The notes under the pieces: model-generated | What the model was told of the DNA's origin: nothing | Databases searched by the model: none | The model's input: only the letters and a program-made list of their open reading frames with translations | Position numbers and translations under genes: made by a program | Assembly: GCF_041242975.1 (NCBI RefSeq) | Contig: NZ_CP162488.1 | Location: 289,501-353,500 of the forward strand | Direction: 5' to 3' | DNA length: 64,000 bases | Source: Xanthomonas sp. DAR 35659 | GTDB lineage: Bacteria; Pseudomonadota; Gammaproteobacteria; Xanthomonadales; Xanthomonadaceae | Shown: in pieces, positions 60,804 to 64,000 of the stretch | Numbering within the stretch: position 1 is the first letter of the stretch | Layout: the number at the start of each line of letters is the position of its first letter

Positions 60804-62384
60804 ATGCGCGGGCGCTACCGGCTGGACGATCTGCGCATCGACGTGCAGCGGCAGCGGGTCGAGCGCGACGGTGTCGCGCTGGAACTGGGCGGTTTGAGTT
60901 TTCGCCTGCTGCACTACCTGCTGCGGCAGGGGCAGCGCGTGGTCGACTTCGACGAACTGATCGCGCAGGTGTGGGCGCCGGCGCTGGTCAACGAGGAAAC
61001 CGTGACCCAGCGCGTGCGCCTGCTGCGCCAGGCGCTGGGCGATACCTCGCGGCAGCCGCGCTATGTGCGCTCGGTCCGCGGCCAGGGCTATCAGTTGTGC
61101 GCGCCGGTGCACGACGAGGACGACGAGGACGACGCAGAGCCGCCGGTGCCCCCGCCGAGGCGGCCGTGGCGCGGCGCGGCGATCGCCGCCGGCGTCGTCA
61201 TCGGGGTCGGGGCGCTCTGCGCGCTGGCGTGGGCATGGCATGCGCCGTCGCACACAGCCTCGACCCCGCCGCTGCTGCAACGCGCCGAGTACTACGCCAG
61301 CATCGGCCAGCGCGACGACAACGAACGCGCGATCGCACTGTACCGGCAGCGCCTGCAGCAGGCGCCGGACGAGGCGCGCACGCTGCTTGGCCTCAGTCGC
61401 GCCTACAGCGCACGGGTCTGCCAGTACGGCGCCGACGTGCGGGACGCAGTGCTTGGGCAGCGCCTGGCCACGCAAGTGCTCGCGGCGCAGCCGCGGCTGG
61501 CGGCCGCGCATGCCGCGCTCGGTTACGCGCACGATTGCCGCGGCGACTATGCGTCGGCGCTGGTCGCCTACGAGCACGCGTTGCAACTGGATCCGCGGGC
61601 CGATGCGGTGCGCGGTTCGGCCGCCTATCTCTACGAGCGCAAGGGCCAGCTGGCGCGGGCGCTGGCCGCCAACCTGCAGGTGCGCGATCCGGCACGGGTG
61701 CGCTTCCTGCCGATCCAGGTCGCCAGCAATCTCGACCTGCTTGGCTACGTCAGCGCCGCCGAGGCGCGCTATCGCGACAGCTTCCAGCTGTATCCGGACA
61801 GCGCCTTCTCCAACCTGGCCTGGCCCAGCTTCCTGTTCGCGCACGGCCGCATCGCCGAGGCGCAGGCGGCGCTGGACGAGGCGTTGCGGCGCGGCACCGA
61901 CTACGCCGGCCTGTGGCTGCTGCAGGCGGAACTGGCGCTGGCGCAGGACGATCCGGCGCGTGCGCGGCAGGCAAGCCTGCAGGCGCTGCGGCTGCGCCCG
62001 CACAGCAGTCTGGCGCAGACCGTGGCATGGACGCTGGACGCGCAACCGCGGCCGGCGCCGGCGGCGCTGCGCGCGCGGGCGCAGGACCTGCTGCGCGGCC
62101 TCGCGCGCGGCGCCGATCCGATGGATGGGCTGGACGCGGCGCTGTCGCTGCAACTGGCCGGCGACCCGGCCGCGGCGGTGGAGGCGGTGCGCCTTGCGCA
62201 GGCGGCCGGCTACCGCGATGCCGGCTACCTGCGGGTATCGCCGCTGTTGGCGCCGCTGCGCGCGCAGCCCGGCTTCGCCGCCGTGTTGGCACGCAACGCC
62301 GCCGCCATCGCCGGCGAACGCGCGCAGGTGCGCCGCGCCGGCCTGTTGCCGAAGGAAGCCGGCGCGGCTACGGCAGCGCCTTGA
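60804..62384 (+). CDS. CadC-like membrane regulator: winged helix, one membrane helix, TPR repeats
   Basis: 526 residues. An OmpR/PhoB-type winged helix at the N-terminus (LSFRLLHYLLRQGQRVVDFDELIAQVWAPALVNEETVTQRVRLLRQALGD...YVRSVRGQGYQL) is followed by an acidic linker, a single membrane helix (AAIAAGVVIGVGALCALAWAW, about 130-150) and a periplasmic TPR region (for example AALGYAHDCRGDYASALVAYEHALQLDPRAD). There is no receiver domain, so signalling is probably direct across the membrane as in CadC. The start is 10 bp after oleC, so it is likely co-transcribed and may regulate the ole genes. Confidence 0.87.
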   Translation: MRGRYRLDDLRIDVQRQRVERDGVALELGGLSFRLLHYLLRQGQRVVDFDELIAQVWAPALVNEETVTQRVRLLRQALGDTSRQPRYVRSVRGQGYQLCAPVHDEDDEDDAEPPVPPPRRPWRGAAIAAGVVIGVGALCALAWAWHAPSHTASTPPLLQRAEYYASIGQRDDNERAIALYRQRLQQAPDEARTLLGLSRAYSARVCQYGADVRDAVLGQRLATQVLAAQPRLAAAHAALGYAHDCRGDYASALVAYEHALQLDPRADAVRGSAAYLYERKGQLARALAANLQVRDPARVRFLPIQVASNLDLLGYVSAAEARYRDSFQLYPDSAFSNLAWPSFLFAHGRIAEAQAALDEALRRGTDYAGLWLLQAELALAQDDPARARQASLQALRLRPHSSLAQTVAWTLDAQPRPAPAALRARAQDLLRGLARGADPMDGLDAALSLQLAGDPAAAVEAVRLAQAAGYRDAGYLRVSPLLAPLRAQPGFAAVLARNAAAIAGERAQVRRAGLLPKEAGAATAAP

Positions 62385-63504
62385 GCACGTAGTCGGCGAG
62401 CAGCGCCTGCGACTGCGGATGCATCTTCGGCGTGTTGTACGCGCTGCGGGTGATCACCACCACCAGGCGTTCCTCGGGCAGCACGAACACGTAGTTGCCG
62501 CCGTTGCCGGACATCGCCCACACCCCCCGTTCCACGCCGCGCACCGGGAACCGGAAGCGCCACAGCAGATAGCCGTAGTCCGCGTCCTCGCGCGCTTGCG
62601 CGTGCACCGTGGTCATCGCCCGCACCCAATCCGCCGGCAATACCTGCTGCCCATGCCAGCGGCCCTGGTCCAGCAGCAACTGGCCGAACTTGGCCAGGTC
62701 GCGGCTGCGGTAGCGGGTGCCGCCGCCGCCCATGCCCACGCCCTCGGCGGAGCGGCCCCAGTGGACGTCGGTGATACCGAGCGGCCGCTCCAGCGCCTGC
62801 GCAGCGAAGTCTTCCAGGCGCTGCCCGGTGGCTTTCTCCAGCAGCGCGCCGAGCAGGAAGCTGCCGGCGGTGCAGTAGGAAAAAGCGCGGCCGTACGGGC
62901 TGTCCTCGGGGCGGCGCATCCACGGCGCGTAGCCCTTGATCGGCAGGTCCAGCGCGAACTGGGTCCAGTCGGCGCTGACGTACATGCGTTCCTCGTTGCC
63001 GCTGGAGAAGGCGTTGTCGTCGTCGCATTCCAGTTGCGAACTCATCGTCAGCAGGTCCTCGACGGTGAGCGCGCGCTTGCGCGGATCCGGCTGTTGCCAA
63101 TGGCGGTCGCCGAAGTATTTGTAGACCCTGGCCTGCGTGCCGGGCAGGCGGCCGCGGTCGATCGCCGCGCCGACCAGCAGCGCGGTGATGCTCTTGGTCG
63201 CCGAGCGGGTGTCGTGCAGGGTCTGCCGGTCGGCGCCGCCGAAATAGCGTTCGTAGACCAGCGCGCCGTCGCGCGCGACCAGCACGCTGCTGGTGCCCGG
63301 CGCCTTGCCCTCGGCGATGGCCCGCGCCAGGGCCTCCAGCACGGCGATGTTCCAGCCTGTGGCCCTGGCGCCGGCGGTCGGCCAGCCGTCGTCCAGCGCC
63401 GGCGGCGCGTCGGCGTTGATGCCGGGTGGGACGGCGGCAGCGGCGTGACCAATCGCCACGAGGAAGGCCAGCAGGGGGCACAGCAGGGACGGGACGCGGG
63501 GCAT
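62368..63504 (-). CDS. Serine hydrolase of the beta-lactamase (class C-like) family, secreted
   Basis: 378 residues. The signal peptide ([19 protein letters not shown]) is followed by the catalytic SATK motif (SxxK) near residue 103. YCTAGS stands at the place of the YxN motif and HAQ or MSGNGG at the place of the third motif. Such proteins include esterases and D-aminopeptidases as well as beta-lactamases; resistance should not be assumed. The 3' end overlaps the CadC-like gene by 17 bp on opposite strands. ATG 63504 gives a clean signal peptide; the longer open frame is not supported. Confidence 0.85.
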   Translation of the reverse strand: MPRVPSLLCPLLAFLVAIGHAAAAVPPGINADAPPALDDGWPTAGARATGWNIAVLEALARAIAEGKAPGTSSVLVARDGALVYERYFGGADRQTLHDTRSATKSITALLVGAAIDRGRLPGTQARVYKYFGDRHWQQPDPRKRALTVEDLLTMSSQLECDDDNAFSSGNEERMYVSADWTQFALDLPIKGYAPWMRRPEDSPYGRAFSYCTAGSFLLGALLEKATGQRLEDFAAQALERPLGITDVHWGRSAEGVGMGGGGTRYRSRDLAKFGQLLLDQGRWHGQQVLPADWVRAMTTVHAQAREDADYGYLLWRFRFPVRGVERGVWAMSGNGGNYVFVLPEERLVVVITRSAYNTPKMHPQSQALLADYVLKALP

Positions 63505-63701
63505 GGTCGGACTCCGGATCGGGATGGTCCGCCTACAGCGCCAGCATCGCGCCTGAAGTGCCTGATGGAACGATGAAGAATGATGAAGTCGCATCGGATC
63601 AAGGGCTTGCGCCGCGCTTCGGCACGCCGCGCGCGCGCCCGGATCGCGTTCGCGCGCGGCCCCGGCTATCGTGTGCGCCCCAGTGCGATCGGTGCGGCGC
63701 G

Positions 63702-64000
63702 ATGAAGATAGTGGTGACGGGCGGTGGTGGGTTCCTTGGCCAGGCGCTGTGCCGCGGGCTGGTCGCGCGCGGGCACGAGGTGCTCAGCTACAACCGCGGC
63801 CACTATCCCGAACTGCAGGCGCTGGGCGTGGCCCAGGTGCGCGGCGACCTGACCGATGCGCAGGCGCTGTACCACGCCGTGGCGGGGGCCGGGGCGGTGT
63901 TCCACAACGCGGCCAAGGCCGGCGCCTGGGGCAGCTACGACAGCTACTACCAGCCCAACGTGGTGGGCACCGAGAACGTGCTCGCCGCCTGCCGCGCGCA
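63702..64000 (+). CDS. oleD: OleD, NAD(P)-dependent reductase of olefin biosynthesis, 3' end outside the window
   Basis: The first 99 residues are visible. [17 protein letters not shown] is the Rossmann dinucleotide-binding motif of extended short-chain dehydrogenases (3-beta-HSD type); [29 protein letters not shown] and [14 protein letters not shown] are further family blocks. OleD reduces the beta-keto acid from OleA. With oleA, oleB and oleC in the same orientation nearby, the identity is well supported although the active-site YxxxK lies beyond the window. Confidence 0.88.
   Translation, partial: MKIVVTGGGGFLGQALCRGLVARGHEVLSYNRGHYPELQALGVAQVRGDLTDAQALYHAVAGAGAVFHNAAKAGAWGSYDSYYQPNVVGTENVLAACRA

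Noticed and set aside
62368..63504. Beta-lactam resistance gene
   Set aside because: Only the SxxK motif is clear and the second motif is YCT; the family is dominated by esterases and peptidases, so resistance is not supported.

Overview
The window is high-GC chromosomal DNA of a gammaproteobacterium, almost certainly Xanthomonas or a very close relative. The strongest markers are an OleA that matches the X. campestris enzyme as I remember it along its whole length, a complete but dispersed oleABCD olefin pathway, an Ax21-family outer membrane protein, and intergenic repeat types seen in xanthomonads. Most genes are ordinary core genes. Two stretches look imported: an RHS toxin island (about 34.5-42.9 kb) and a Fic/restriction-modification operon (about 52.2-57.6 kb).

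Layout. 0-8.5 kb: phospholipid and membrane genes (a partial phospholipase D-like gene, hotdog thioesterase, PlsC acyltransferase, YheT hydrolase, TPR-sulfotransferase-like protein, PEBP, UppP), with a three-copy 142-bp repeat array before uppP. 8.5-15.0 kb: a complete nitrogen module glnA-glnK-amtB-ntrB-ntrC, with two NtrC-like sites and a -24/-12 sigma54 promoter before glnA, and a third NtrC site abutting the ntrB start codon. 15.2-21.8 kb, minus strand: ECF sigma, FecR, TonB-dependent transducer and a six-hairpin glycosidase, which look like one cell-surface signalling and carbohydrate-use unit. 21.9-23.2 kb: two tandem Cu/Zn superoxide dismutase lipoproteins. 23.4-26.2 kb: NADAR protein plus an unknown partner, then a FadI-type thiolase. 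27.3-30.5 kb: hemD-hemX-hemY. 30.5-33.6 kb: small genes and a rhodanese-secB-gpsA run ending at a pair of facing terminators. 33.8 kb: Ax21-family protein.

34.5-42.9 kb is a lower-GC island: a decayed tetR-family remnant, two translationally coupled RHS/YD-repeat genes, each with an apparent Sec export signal, a variable C-terminal toxin tip with a small membrane protein 3 bp behind it (candidate immunity), and a second short tip-like ORF overlapping a lipoprotein gene. An intact tetR homologous to the remnant sits just beyond the island; a clear operator lies over the promoter of its divergent neighbour.

42.9-51.1 kb: TetR/DUF1349, AraC/DUF2000, TrmL, a protein built of QVRPSAEQ repeats, a two-domain M16 peptidase, an inverted-orientation copy of the 141/142-bp array, and a DUF4156 lipoprotein. 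51.2-64 kb: oleA, oleB, oleC and the start of oleD. Between oleA and oleB lies a compact operon: Fic protein, beta-class DNA methyltransferase and DEAD/DEAH helicase-nuclease. All junctions in it overlap by 4 bp or are 1 bp apart, and the last gene overlaps oleB by ATGA. This Fic-Mod-Res unit is the best candidate for an undescribed defence system; the RHS pair is second. All assignments come from reading motifs and recalled family features; no database search was run.
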